Shown in pieces: positions 36,817 through 49,405 of a stretch of 64,000 bases of DNA. The translations under genes and the position numbers were made by a program. Position 1 is the stretch's first letter. The number at the start of each line of letters is the position of its first letter. The stretch covers positions 68,501 through 132,500 of the forward strand of contig WBMZ01011734.1 of NCBI GenBank assembly GCA_013400975.1, in the 5' to 3' direction. The notes under the pieces are model-generated. The model saw only the letters and a program-made list of their open reading frames with translations, ran no database searches and was not told the DNA's origin. Origin of the DNA: Atrichornis clamosus (taxonomy: Eukaryota; Chordata; Aves; Passeriformes; Menuridae).

Positions 36817-39800
36817 GTAATAGCGTTGGTACAGTGTATGAAATTGAAGCTTAATATTTGAAGCAATTTAAGTGCATGTTCCTAGGTTATTTTTTCACTG
36901 GGAAAGGAAATATCATTTAAATAACATTACCTATAAAATTCATTTTCAACACATGAGAATGATTACTAAAAATATTTAGTCAATATAAAAGGACATTACT
37001 TCTTTTTAAACTCTTATAGGTGGGATTCATCTTGTCTAATTTGAGATATCTACAGCCTAAGTGGGAATATAAGAGGGAGGTGCCTAAATTTCTGTTATGG
37101 TCATTGGAAACATAATCAATTCAGTGAGTGGAATCAAGGGCTAAGTAAACACTGAGCCAATCAAGTATTAAAGTGTGTTTTCAGATGAGTCTAAAAAAGT
37201 CTCCAGATGAACATTCAACCAAGCCTCCGCTCAATGTAATGGAAGAGTACGTATGCAGTCACACATAATCAACTAAATGCAGATGTTCACATTGATGATC
37301 TGATAAGTTACCTTTACCCAAAATTCATTAAATGCTACAGGATTATTTTATTTATTTTTTTGTTTGTTTGTTTGCTATTACTAAATATTTTACAGGCAAT
37401 AATACTGGCCATTGGTCTGAAAATAATATATAAATACAAGTATTTAAAATAGAATAATTTATGACATAGAGGGAAAAAAAGTTAAAATAATAGATGATCT
37501 TTCCTGTATCTGTCTTTTATTATTTATATTTAGAGTGATTTTTTTTTTCTTTTTTTGAATTTGGGCTTGTTTGGATGGTTGGTGGTGATGTGTTTGTCTT
37601 TTTTTTTTTTTAATAGAACAAAAACAGATGAGAGAATGTGGTTAGATAAGTAAGCGGGAAAATAAAAAAAAATAGTAGAATGACAAATACTCTTTTCCAC
37701 CCTATTGGTTACCATACCATATCAATGGAGATTGATTAGTTGCTGTATTATTTCACTAAAATAGTGTATTAATTCTGGAGCTTGACTGAACCTTGAACAG
37801 AAAGGATATAATAAAGATTATTCCACTGAAATTTTCTGCCACCTGTGAAGCACATAGTTGCAAATTGTTTCCATTGAAAATATTTAAATATTCAGAGGAA
37901 AAAAGAAAAAAGATACTAGATGAATAAAAGAAATATATTTTCGTTTGTGAAGGTTTCACTACATGCAATTTCACATCCATTTCCAGCATTTCTGACATAT
38001 AACCCATTATAGTATTAAAATAAAATTAAAAATACAGTAAATTTTTAGTTGTTCTCTTGAATAGAAATTTTATGATAAGGTGATTTATAAGAATAAAGAG
38101 ATTTAATGTAGAGGTAAATATGAAATGAAAATAAAATCTAACAAGTGAAATAGTTACTCACGCTAACACTAGGATTATCAATGTATCCTAACACTAATTT
38201 TACTATGCATATTGATTCTCTTCCAATAGAGGCAAATTGCCACTGGGAGCAACTGGTTCCATTAAGCTTCCAAATTAGTCAGTCCCCCAGCTAAGTAGCT
38301 TGGGAAGGTACATTGAAGGTTTCATCTTTCTAAAGACTCTATTTATTATCTTTACTTATGTATAGAGTTCATTAGAACGAATTTTGCATTGAAATATGGT
38401 AACTTTTTAGCCTCCTTTAATGCAGTCACGCACCTTTAACTACCAGACATAAAACTGCTTCATTCTGAGGACATTAATGGTTCATATGCCATAAAGCCAG
38501 AAGAAACACTGTAATCAAGTCTCATATGTGACACAATACAGGCCATAGGACTTCACTGAATTAAGTGGTACGTCATATCTAAGTAAATGTGACTGAAATG
38601 GAGCATATTAAAATAGAGCATACTTTTTTTCATACATTCTTGACTTTAAAATGTCACTGTAACAGAATTTGTGACAGTCCTTCATAGGTTCTCTTAATAA
38701 ATCTAGCTTTTGAAAACATGCAATATGTTGGTTCTCTATCATTTTAACCTCTTACTCAAACTGCCATATGGTTTCATATAGAACTAAAGTATGTTATCAC
38801 TTTAATCAACAATATTCGAATTCTCTTAAAACCAATACAGCAGATAGTAGAACAAAATGTGTTTACAATACACTCAGAGTAATTTGTCGTAGTTATATTA
38901 ATCTACATTTGTTCTTTGTATCTACAGTCAATGCAAATTAGTGTGGATTTATGATATCAGCCCTTCAATAGTTTGAGTGGAATAGATTAATAACTGCCAG
39001 GGCAGAATTATTTGAATCTCACAGTTACATCCTAAAAAGTGTTAACAGAGAATTAGTAGAGTATTAGAGTATTAGTTTGACTTTTAAAAAATCCTTTCAC
39101 AGTTTCCAAAACCATACAAACTAAAAATGGTCTAGAAATTTTTTTCTGATAGTGTTCAAAAATTCTTAGGTATGCTTTACCTAGAAAAATTAAAATATAT
39201 GTGCAGGAAAGTTAAAATATATAAGTCTTTCTGTGATTGCAATAATTTTTATTCTATGCCAAGGTACTGTGAATTCCACTGTTACTTTTGATTTCTTAAA
39301 TTCATTCTTTTTCTGGAGGGAGAGAAGCAGATCTATATATTGAAGAAATCACAGGAAGGATATTAATCTAATATTCAAACACCTTGGATGGACTGCATCC
39401 CATTCGTTAATTTTGTGCGGAATTTCTTCTCTCAAGATACTTTTTGTGCATGTCTGCATTGTGGCGTATGGGTGTGTACAAGCAAATCAATGTCCATTAC
39501 TATGTCTGTATGCAAGTTGTCATGTAAAGCTTAAAACAATTTTAGGACATGTTTGCACCAAAAAAGTAAGACTTTTTCAAGAGTCCTTTTGCCAGAAGAA
39601 TATTAACTTCTTGTTTTGTAATTAATTCCTACTCATGTGTTTTAAATTGATATACAAAAAAGAATCAACCAGAATTTTAAAAATTAATTTTATAATTGGT
39701 GTAATTTATCTATGGGGGGTGTTATCTAATATTTTTCAAGTTAAGGAATACTTTGATAAGCATTTAACATCTCTAATACACCAATTTTCTCTGAAGTGAA

Positions 39801-42800
39801 GGAAACTGAAATTTTCTCCTCCAAGTCTAGTTCTAAAATCATGTTTTAAAAGTCTTCACAAAGTTAATTTTAAATGTTCAAAAGTCTGATAATCTAAAAT
39901 TTCTTAACTTCCCTTGGACCAGATTTTGCTTATCATGTTTTTGAGAACATTGTTCCGTTAATGATTTCTAAGTCAGCAGCATTAAGAAATCAAATGTTTC
40001 TAAGTAGATCAAATTACTCAAACAGCTAGTTTATTTATTTGCTTGTTTGTTCCTGACAACAGAGATTAACTGGTATAGAGATTATGAGAACAACGTTTCA
40101 CAGTGTTAATATTCCATCTGAACTTTTAAGTAATTTTCTATTAACAGTGCTATCAGTAAACTTCTGTACCTATGTTACTCAAAATAATCTTATAAATAAC
40201 TTCAGATTTTAAACTGTATGGACTAGATATATCTAAAATAGGCAATATGTGTCAAATGATTCTTTTGCTTTTTTTCCTCTTGAACAAAAAGCTGCTGTCA
40301 AAGGTGAAAAGATCTTTACTTTTCTAGTGGAATTTCTTTTCATTTCTCCCATTGTTATGGATTCATAAGTAAGCAATTTCACATTTTATTACAAAATAAG
40401 TAGAGGCAGGTGTCTAGAAGATGGGGAGAATGGCATACTCAATTTCCTTGTGGCATATATTAAAGATTTAAGAACATATTTGCCTGGCCTTCTGCTGGAT
40501 TTAGTCAAACTTCAGCTGACGGCTAAGTAAGCACGGTATAAATATTTTCTTTGTTGTACCAAAGTTTAACCTCTCTTCCTTCAGACTTCATGATTTCTGT
40601 GTTTTTCCATATAGTATGGTTGTTGTTAGCAACCAAGATAGGAAAAACCATACTGTAAATTAGACGAGGCAAATAAAGAGCTGAATTTTCAGAGTGAAAA
40701 AGCGGGACTTTGAGTTACATATTGTTTTAATACAGAATAAGCAACATCTAATAAAAAATGTCATTGCTTCCTTGTTTCTATTTAGTGTTATTGTTACTCT
40801 AACAATAGCTATTAGATTGTAATATTTTTGTTGCTATAAGACCATATGTTTTAAACATCTAACTACTCTATTTCTTTGAACTACATCTTTCTCTTTTGGA
40901 AAGATAATATACCTTATGTCCACCAGTAAGCTAACTGTTGGCTAAAATGCATTCAAGTAGAGGTGATACTACTACCTGTACAATGTGGAATTAAGAGTAT
41001 ATGATCCACTTTTGCTTAATTACATGCTTAGTATTGTTGGAAAATTTAGGCTTATAAAGACACTTGAGTGAGCAACAAAAAAAAGAAAAATATAGGGGTT
41101 TAAAAAATGAGTCCAAAGAATCTGAGTCATGTCTATGAAGAGTCTTCCTTTCATTTCTTCTTATTATTCTTTAATCAGAACTATTGCTTGTAAGTCATGT
41201 GAGACCAAACTCCAAAATGCATGTGAATGAATAATTTACTCTTAATTTGGTGTAATCTCAGGAGACATTCAAGGCACCCACATGATGTATACTGTTTTGC
41301 AGCAACCTGAATGAGAGGTTTGAGTATTTTGTGTGTATGATGCTGCTCTATCATTTCTGATTATGTAAATTTTAACTTCTATCTCTAAAATATTTTAGAA
41401 ATTACTGTCTCCATTTAATTTATTTTCCCCTTCATTCCTCAATAACTATTCTCTTTTCCAGGTTAATTTCAGGAAATCTGTAGACAGCTACATGCAAACA
41501 CCTTGCTTCAAAATGAAAATTTGTAGAATTATAGCCATGAGGTTCTTACAGATACCTGACATGCTATGTGCTGTACCCACTCTACAACAATTTATGCTTA
41601 TGTAAATTGAGATGTAGAATAGTTGATGTCTTTTATGTTACATCACTTCATTACCTTAATCTTCTAGGTCAAATATAATTGAATAAATATCTCAGGCTTG
41701 CAAAATTGACTTTGCAACACAAAAGGTAACTACACAATGAAGAAATGTTAATTTAGAGAAAATATTCTAATATGAGAGGAATCCTAGTCTGTTCATAAGT
41801 GAGAAGTCATGTTAGTGCTAGAGAAACTACTTTGAAATAAATAATACCCTACCTCTTACAGAACTTGGGAGGGAAACCATGTAAGGCTTGTACTTTCTTA
41901 TCTCTTTCTATGCTGTCAGGGTGTGCACCTAATTTCTGATACACTTGTATATTTAGAAAAGATCACACTCCAGTAAGGTTACAGCTGCTGGAGCTGTTCC
42001 ACAACCATTGTGAAAATTAAAGAATTGAAATATACAATTTCTATTTCATTTTTCATCATCCATATTAAATATACTTCTAGATGGCAGTCAGATAATATTT
42101 CATAGAAGGGAAAAAGCCCTAAATTTTCAAATATATTATCTATATGTCTGGGTTTTAATTTCCTTCCTTTGAATATATTTGCCAGTAAAATATCCAGTGG
42201 ACTTGACAAAGTCTTTATGTTTGGGGGGAATATTATGTCATACTTGCAGATGGAGAAGAACAGAGGGTGAGAAAATATTCTACATTGAGACAATGTTATG
42301 ATTTCATGCAGTGTTTGTTCATGGAGAGAAAAACCAAAGCTTGTCTAGCTAGAAAGGGAAATCAAAGTAATCATGCATATGTATACATATAATATTTATT
42401 ATATTTTTTCTGCAAAATAAAAAAGATGTATTACTATTCACATTTGATATCCAATATATGTTGAAATTACTAAAATATATCATTCAATTAGCAGGAGAGA
42501 AGCAAGTGTCACATAACAATATTCAAGCACATGTAGATATCCATAAGAAACTGTAAAATTGTAATATGAGCTCATAAATTACAGACTATGACCTCATGTC
42601 TATTTTAGTGTGAAGAATCTGTTTACTCATCAAGTAGTGAGCACATGGACCTCCTGCAAAAAAGATCAGTTAACAGCCACTAAGATTTGCTGCCTGCAAA
42701 GCTTCCTTATTTTTCTTCAAAGAAACCTTTTTTAAAGGTTGAATTTTATGAAAAATTATTAGGAAGACTGCAAGGGGCCATTATTATATATATATATATG

Positions 42801-42888
42801 TAATATAGCACTAGGAATTTTGAATTCCTTTGGAAAAGAATATTCAGGATTTAAAAGGGCATAAGTTTATGGGAAGGTAACCATATGT
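36817..42888. other. AT-rich sequence, no feature seen
   Basis: Six kilobases without recognised repeat or gene. Contains a 12-bp-stem inverted repeat at 40,610-40,657 and a (TA)n run at about 42,783-42,799. Confidence 0.45.
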
Positions 42889-43388
42889 TCATAGAATCGC
42901 AGAATCACAGAATGGTTTTGGTTGGAAGGGACCTTAAAGATCATCTAGTTCCAACATCCCTGTCATGGGCAGGGACACCTTCCACTAGACCAGGTTGCAC
43001 AGAGTTCCATGCAACCTGGCCTTGAACGCTTCAGAGATGGGGCATCCACAACTCCCCTGGGAAACCTGTTCCTATGCCTCAACACCCTCACAGTAAGGAA
43101 CTTTTCCCTAATGTGTAATCTAAACCTACTCTATTTCAGTCTGAAGCTATTCCCCCATGTTTCGTCACTACATGCTCTTGTGAGAGGTCCTGCTCCATCT
43201 TTCCTGTAGGCCCCCATTAGGTACTGAAAGGCCACAATTAAGTCACCCTGAAGTCTTCTCTTCTCCATGTTGAACAAACCCAAGCCTCTCAGACTTTCCT
43301 CATAGGAGAGGTGCTCCATCCCTCTAAACATCCTTGGAGCTTTCCGGTGGACTTGCTCCAAGAGGTTGATGTCCTTCCTGTGCTATAT
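42889..43388 (-). mobile_element. CR1 LINE 3' end, inverted
   Basis: Starts on the + strand with TTCATAGAATCGCAGAATCA, the reverse of a CR1 tail, then GGTTTTGGTTGGAAGGGACC, TTAAAGATCATCTAGTTCCA, AGGGACACCTTCCACTAGAC and CTGAAAGGCCACAATTAAGT. On the - strand the RT C-terminus is partly readable (HLSYEESLRGLGLFNMEKR, LIVAFQYLMGAYR). 5'-truncated near 43,388, as is usual for CR1. It is fairly well preserved, so younger than the copy at 2.7 kb. Confidence 0.95.
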
Positions 43389-46300
43389 GTGTTACATGTT
43401 GACAAAGTAATGCTTTTTTCATCCTACAGCATTGTGTAATCATTTCCATGTAAAGTGTCGCACATGGTTACAAATAAAAAGATCTGAAATATCACTGCTG
43501 ACTCTGTATTTAATATAAATTGCAATTAGGAAAAGCAGAAAAATATATAAAATGTCATTGCTATTGACCCTTTATATATATCTGAGAGAGTAGAAGATGA
43601 CTAGCTGTTTGGTAAAATAAAAAGTTCAAATTTATTTGATACAAAATCTGTTCTCATTGAATGCCCAGCAATTCTGTGGTCTTTTTCTCTCAATAATTTC
43701 TATGCTTTCTTCTCTGTTATTCATGATTCTTTCTCATTTTTCTCTTTTAAAGCAACTTGTGAGATTTTCTATTATTTGATTATTTAGTTTCAGATTTCCA
43801 GTGCTTCCAACTTTCCCAGTTCCAACTGCCTCACATCTTTCTGGCTATAGTTTTAGGTTGAAAATGCTTTGAGGGGATCAAGGCATGTGTGCTACCAGGA
43901 CAGCGTATCATGGAGCAATGCTAAGAAGTTTGGGCTCTAGTCCCCATTCTGAATATGGTCCGTATATCTTAACTGTCCTTGTAGTCATCCAGTGTGAAAG
44001 CAGGGATATAAATGGAGCTTTTTTTAACTGAGCCATTCACAAACTTGCCTACCAAGTTTAACAGGCACAAATCATGCTTCAAAATACATTCAAAATTTTA
44101 TGGTAGGTCTGAAGGTCATGAGATATCTTCACTCATACAAATTGTTGTTTTCTGGAAAAATTGTTCAAAGGAAAGGCTTTACCACTGCTCCTGAATCAGA
44201 AGGCGCAAAAGCCATTACATGTTTCTTAAGAGGTTCATAAAGATAGCTATACTATGATATCATGTTCTACGCTATACCCATAGTTTAGCTACCGATTTGC
44301 AGCAAACATTCATCCTTTCTTCAACACCTTTAATCAATTTAATTTCTCAGTTCTGTTTTCTGTGTTGTACTTCCCTCCATATAGTCTTGCTCTCCAAATC
44401 TTTCATTAGATTTTTCCTAGTAGTCTTCCTTACTTTACCATGTATACTGTGGATTTGCACTGCACTGTGTATTTGGCAACTTATTTGAAGATATGGCACT
44501 GTTAAAGTGTAGAATAGAGAGACTTCAGTTTGATTTTTATTGGATTACTCCATTTCTAACTGTAGCCTATACAGAACATTTTCGGTTCAGTAGTAGCTGT
44601 AAATCATAACCCACACCCACTGAAAAGAAAAAAAATGTGCAGGGAAAGCTCTTGCATTGTATTTTGTATTTCAACAGCTATCATGCGACTAGAACCCAAA
44701 CAATTTGATTTAAAACTTAAAAAAGTATCCTCCAGTGCTACATTAGAGACATTCTTTTTATCTGTAATGTTGTTGAACCTAAGAATTAATGTTGTGAATG
44801 CTCTGGTTCTGCTTCAAGAAGTTTGGTTGTTAGGCTGATGTCTCACATCTGTGCAAAGAAAGTACTGTTTCACCACCTGCAACATCTCTGTAAGTGAGGG
44901 AAGAGATATTTTGTTGTCTGTGGTAATCAAAGATGTCAGAATTTCTGCACATTAACATAGCCTTTGTTCTTTTCTTGTCAACCTCAGCTTTTCACTGTGC
45001 ACATATAAATTTTACTTCCTCTTCCTTACTTAGCACGAGAAAGCTCAGACACAGACTTCTGTATGACAATGAATCAACTGACTGTGTACTCCATTCCCAT
45101 AACAGAAATAAGGGCACTGGGGACCACAGGACACAAAAAAATTTCCAGAGGCCTTTCAAGTGTCACTATAGCTAAGTTTCTGCATAGTCTGTGGAATATA
45201 CATTTAAAGTGAGTGCAAAAAAGTTTGCCGCTGATGTTGACTTTTCCACATTAGAAGAAAGTACTATGTATGTTTGACATAATTCTAATAATAGAAAAAC
45301 TTATTTCTTCTTTCTGTTACTGGAAATTGTGTTTCCATTCTTTCATTTGTGTGACAGCTACAGAGTACATTTTATTTTATCTTTAATTACTTTCAAAGGA
45401 AAGAGGTGAGCTATTTGCTCTGTTTCAGGTTTTGATATTTGAGTGTTAGAGAAAACGAGGAACGACAAGTAGAATAATTTACTTTATTCCTATTTACAAA
45501 ATCCCATCTTCTTTTTTCAAAATTTATTACTTTTCTCTGTGATTAAGTGTTCATTATTAAAGAAAATATGTTTTAAATTGCTAAACCTAATTACAGAAAC
45601 ATTCTGCAAATATGCTTTAAGCATCAAATAACTTTCCAGTGACATTCTGATATTCTTATATTGGTTATTCTTTTGTTTTTGAAGAGTTTGTGTTCAGTCC
45701 GGTTGTTTTATTTCTTTCATCATCTTGAAATATATTTATTGTTACAAATAGTCTAAATAGAGATAAAATCCACTTGATTTAAATATTGAATAATATCTGG
45801 TTTGTTAAAAAAGGTCTTTCTGACTGGCTTGACTCATTTATTATTGCTTCCCTCGAAATAGTCATAGAAACTCCAAAAGATGTCTTCAGCTGCACTATAG
45901 TTTTTTAGCTGGGATTTGGGAGAGATTCCATTTTGAAAGAGAGGAAAGTATAAGCCCATGTTGTAATGTAGTCTTAATGAACACTCTTTTAATCATTTCC
46001 CTGTACTGCTCAAAATATTTTTGATGTTACCATTTTTGTTGTTGATTCTAAGGTACTAACTCTCCACTAAGATATGAAGCTTGGCAATAAGGGATATATC
46101 TGCCAGGGTTTTATAGTACAGTAGAAGGATGTACTTGACAGGACATAATGAATCCCTGATTTGTTTGGAAAGTTTAGTCTTTTCTTACCTACTTTGGCAT
46201 TAACCTATGCAAGACTTTCTATTCTGTTGTTGCAAGTCCGAGGTTTTGCAGGTGTAAATCCATCTGATTCTAGAAGTGGGTCTAAAGTTTTATGCTCTAC

Positions 46301-47474
46301 TATATAGTGATAATTCTTCAGTAGTTGTCACAATGTCAATTATTCCGACTGTTCTGAATTCTTTGCAGAGTCACAGAGAAATACATTAAAGTGATATAGA
46401 AATATTTTTTAACAACTACATAACTCACTATTTCAGGTAGAGTAAAACAAAAAAAGCCCCAAAATTCATAGTGAAGCTTTACTGAAAACTCCTCTATGCA
46501 TTCTTTCATGTGAACGTGCAATGTCCGTCAATTTTTCAACATGGCCAGCAAGACCATGGTATTGTTAAAGACTGATGTGTTCTCTATATTTAACCATTTG
46601 TATATTAATGGTATAAATTTAATAAAATACTTACAAGTATGTATATAAATACATACACACACACACACACACACATATATATGTAGTTCTAGTTTTATTG
46701 TTCCTATCTTCTAGTTGTATAAAAGTTAAGGTCATTAAGACAGTAAGACATGATTAGGTTGTCCCACTACCCTGACCATACATAATGCTTTGCTTTCCTA
46801 TGGTATCTGATTCTTTTATGGTTTCCATAACCAGTTTACTATAAAAAAACTAACTAGACCTGTCAGCGTTTTGTTGGTGCAGTATTATCTTTAGGTTTAC
46901 TCTTGATGTAATCTCATAATTTTCTTTGTGCAACATGTTAATAAATAATAAGATGGATGCAGTATAAAATTTGCCTCTTTCCACACATCTGCAAATATGA
47001 AATGAGATTTTGAACTCAGTTTGGATGGAAAGAAGTTAACTTTCTCCATAGCAACCCATAAGATGCTGTGCTTTGCATATGTGACTAAAGGAGTGTTGAT
47101 AACACAGCAATCTTTTGTCTATTGCTGAGCAATGCTTGCGTAGCAGTGAGGCTTTCCCTCTCCACCTCATGTTCTGTCAAAATAAGTAGGCTTGCGGTGG
47201 GCAAGAATTTGGGAGTGAACATAGTTGAGACAGCTTAACCAAACTGACCAAATGGATATTCCATACTGTAAGGTGTCATGCTCAGCAGCAAGAATCTCAG
47301 GGAAAAGAGTAGGAAGAAGGAATTTTGTGATTGTGGTCATTGTCTTTCTAAACAACTGTTATGCATATTGAGGGCCCTGCTTCCCAGGATGTAGCTGGAC
47401 ATCTGCCTAATAATGGGAAGAATTCAAAGAGGATTTTTTTCTGCTTTGGTTGCTTACACAAATTTTGCTTTATT
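43389..47474. other. AT-rich sequence, no feature seen
   Basis: No recognised transposon or exon apart from the AC microsatellite entered separately. A 60-codon open block at 45,033-45,212 has an acceptor-like TTAG upstream but nothing else to support it. Confidence 0.4.
46654..46682. repeat. (AC)n(AT)n microsatellite
   Basis: About eleven AC units run straight into AT units; probably length-polymorphic. Confidence 0.9.
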
Positions 47475-47600
47475 TATTGAACTGTCATTATCACGATCCA
47501 CAAGACTTCTTGCCTTCCTTCTGTTTTGACCCCATCCTGCAGAAAGTGGGAGGGAGCAAGAGCCAAGGGTGGTGTCTGTCAGGGATTAACCCACCCCAGA
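47475..47600 (+). mobile_element. Old ERVL-type LTR 3' end fragment
   Basis: A worn match to the U5/3' end of the same broad LTR type as 13,555-14,451. TTATTGAACTGTCATTATCA, CGATCCACAAGACTT, CCCCATCCTGCAGAAAGTGG, GAGGGAGCAAGAGCC, GGGTGGTGTC and CAGGGATTAACCCACC fall in the order expected of the family's terminal ...CAGCTGAGGAGGGGGAGTGA...CAGGGTCAACCCACCACA. The upstream U3/R part is not recognisable and no target duplication is seen, so the boundaries are approximate. Confidence 0.5.
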
Positions 47601-48693
47601 CTTTAAATGGGCAGACAGTGAGACTGCAGATATGTAAGTACACACACATATATATGGATAACGGGATTGGTTTTGAGTTTATTCCACACAGTTTTCGAAG
47701 TTGGTTGACAGTGGTATGGTTTGAAACAAATCACATCATAAATTAATATGCATAGAAATGAGAACACTTTTTTTCCATCTGGAGAAAAAACAATAAACAT
47801 ACATGTATAGATCTCTCTTCTCTGCATGAAAAATCTGTGACCTGAAAAGGGCACTTGCTCACACTGTTATTATGAGGCTTAGATCAACATCTTTTAAGTA
47901 GCTTGAGAATATCTCGTATCTTTTGGAGATAGAAATCCAGGGGAAGTTTCCAGTGGGGTTTAGCTTAAAAACAGAGGTAGGAGATTAACAAAGCACATAA
48001 ATCAGAAAATACTCAAAAGGCCAGACCACAAACTCCTTAATCATCAGTATAACTTTGAAAGCACATGTATGTCTTAAAATATGTACGCACATATGTGCAT
48101 TTATTTTACTACCAAAAATGTTTTTGTTCCATTTGTTCTTTTGTGTTAATAAAATGGAAATTTGGAGGAGAGGTGAAACCTGTATGACATATCTGTCAAA
48201 ATATTCATTACAAACAAAATTCTTCACACTTCTTAACAGTAGATGTTATTTTATGCACATGTTTTGATGTCAACGTGATTACCTCTTTGTCATTCCTAGT
48301 TTTAAGTACCCTTCTTGCTTAATTTGACAGCATTCATTCTTCTTCTCTAACTTTTTAAATGTCTATTCCTTCAGAAAAGCTAGCATTCTGTTGTCAAGTA
48401 GATTTTTACCGTAGTAGGTAAATCATCATTGACCTTTTCTAGATTGTCTGCAATGTCCCTTATTTGACATGATTAACACTATGCAATTTATTGATCATAT
48501 TTTATTTCATTGTGGCTTTTAAGTACTGCATAATAATTAAAGTGCAGCTTATGTTGTAGATATATTTTTTCTCCCACAATTTTATTTCTGATGTATGCTT
48601 CTTTTTCTCCTTCCCCCCCCACCTCTAATTTCTTCTTTGTTTTTTGGAATTAAGAAATCATTAAAGTAGACAGCAAGAGAAATAAAAATGAAA
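47601..48693. other. AT-rich sequence, no feature seen
   Basis: Short ACACACACATATATATGG near 47,640 and a C-run near 48,612; nothing else recognised. Confidence 0.45.
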
Positions 48694-49405
48694 ATCATTG
48701 AACCATAGAATAGTTTGAGTTTGAAGGGACCTTTAAAGGTCATCTAGTTCAAACTCCTCTTGCAACAAGCACAAGCATCTTAAACTACAACATGTTGCTC
48801 AGACTCCCAGCTAATCTGATCTGGAATGTTTCCAGGGATGAGGTATACACTACCTCTCTGGGCAACCTGTGCCAGGGTCACACCACTCTCATTGCAAAAT
48901 ACTTCTTCCATATATCAAATCTAAGCTGACATTCTTCTATGAGTTTAAAACCATTACCTCTTTTCCTATCGCAACAGGTCCTGCCAAAATGTTTGTCCCC
49001 ATCTGTTTCATAAGATCCCTTTAAGTACTGAAAGGCTACAATGAGGTGTCCACAGAGCTTCCTCTTCTCCAGGCCGAGCAACCTCAACTCTCTCACACTT
49101 TCCTCATAGAAGTGAGGTTTCATTCCTCCAGTCATCTTTGCAGCTCTCCTCTGGACTTGCTCCAATGGGTCTACATCTTTCCTGTGCTGAGGACACCAGA
49201 GATGGATGCAGTACTCTAGGTGGGATCTCACAAGAGTAGAGGGGAAGAATCACCTCCCTTGACCTGCTGGCCACCATCCTCCTGCTGCAGCCCAGGATAT
49301 GGTTGACTTTCTGGACTGCAAAAGCACATTGCTGGCTCATGTCTAGCCTTTCATGCACCAGGACCCACAAGTCCTTCTCAACAGGACTGCTCTCAATTCC
49401 TCAAC
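48694..49405 (-). mobile_element. CR1 LINE 3' end, inverted, with readable RT C-terminus
   Basis: Begins on the + strand with CATTGAACCATAGAATAG and AAGGGACCTTTAAAGGTCAT, the reverse of a CR1 tail and 3' end. On the - strand 117 codons (48,878-49,231) stay open and match the C-terminal part of CR1 ORF2: HLEYCIHLWCPQHRKDVDPL, LEQVQRRAAKM, ESVRELRLLGLEKRKLCGHL, LIVAFQYLKGSYE, GNGFKL. The element is 5'-truncated near 49,405, where CTCATGTCTAGCCTTTCATG and CCAGGACCCACAAGTCCTTC still match the antisense of CR1. It is not mobile, as most of ORF2 is absent. Confidence 0.94.

Noticed and set aside
45033..45212. 59-codon open block (ESSDTDFCMTMNQLTVYS...) as an exon
   Set aside because: Weak acceptor, no donor, no family match; frames of this length are common by chance here.
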